Below are positions 14,200 to 14,304 of a DNA stretch of 14,304 nucleotides, piece after piece. Positions within the stretch are counted from its first letter, which is position 1. Each line of letters begins with the position of its first letter. A program made the position numbers and the translations under genes. The stretch comes from Clostridiales bacterium. GTDB taxonomy: Bacteria; Bacillota; Clostridia; Christensenellales; Aristaeellaceae. A model generated the notes under the pieces. The model saw nothing but the letters and a program-made list of their open reading frames with translations, was not told the DNA's origin and did not search any database. The stretch lies in contig JAHZHX010000057.1 of the NCBI GenBank assembly GCA_019420065.1, forward strand, positions 1 to 14,304, given 5' to 3'.

Positions 14200-14217
14200 C
14201 ATTCCATGAATGGAATG
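14200..14217. promoter_or_regulatory. 18-bp inverted repeat upstream of the KTR gene
   Basis: CATTCCAT-GA-ATGGAATG is a perfect 8-2-8 inverted repeat about 18 bases upstream of the KTR start, ahead of its ribosome site. It could be an operator or an RNA hairpin in the leader. Too little sequence remains to the right to place the promoter. Confidence 0.4.
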
Positions 14218-14304
14218 CTCCAATAGCTTACAACAGAGCAGGCTATTTTATAAGCCGCATTGGCAAAGTGCAGGCAGACAAAATAAAAATCAGCGCATCA
14301 GGTG

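Noticed and set aside
1..14304. CRISPR array, tRNA or rRNA gene, or insertion sequence
   Set aside because: No regular repeat-spacer pattern, no cloverleaf or rRNA stretch noticed, and no transposase in any frame.

Overview
The window looks like a chromosomal stretch of a GC-rich, low-GC-phylum (Bacillota, probably gut Clostridia) bacterium. The signs are strong GGAGG-type ribosome binding sites, consensus TTGACA-17-TATAAT promoters, GTG/TTG starts, and gene families typical of that group. Taxonomy is inferred; there is no rRNA or tRNA in the window to confirm it.

Positions 1 to about 11,600 are the GC-rich host-like part. From left to right: the 5' part of a MarR-family regulator (minus strand, cut by the window edge) with a perfect-spacing sigma-A promoter; a small membrane/secreted ORF; the manganese exporter mntP with its own promoter; and a four-gene plus-strand operon made of a secreted CHAP amidase/endopeptidase with a peptidoglycan-binding domain, a divergent GuaA (GMP synthetase) paralog with a broken glutaminase site, a tandem GNAT acetyltransferase, and an MTA/SAH nucleosidase. 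The operon ends at a bidirectional terminator. Facing it are a LysR regulator and a coupled GNAT gene on the minus strand. Divergent from LysR are a 63-residue ORF and an MgtC/SapB membrane protein. Then, on the minus strand, a FAD/Rieske oxidoreductase (YhfW-like) overlaps a YyaL/DUF255 thioredoxin-domain protein by four bases.

From about 11,650 to the right end the base composition turns AT-rich and the gene content changes to mobile-element genes. These are a solitary C5-cytosine DNA methyltransferase with a palindrome across its -35 box, a 3'-truncated Tn916/Tn1549-type sigma factor gene (minus), an XRE regulator of the kind carried by those elements, and a Cys-rich KTR zinc-ribbon gene (minus). 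I read this as an accessory region derived from a conjugative element, with the methyltransferase gene abutting and truncating the sigma gene.

The most interesting points are the GuaA paralog that has lost the glutaminase Cys and His but is locked in an operon with an MTA/SAH nucleosidase and a GNAT protein; the methyltransferase with a probable TTG start and a palindromic promoter; and its 3' junction inside the sigma remnant. I see no CRISPR array, no cognate restriction endonuclease, and no complete new defence system.
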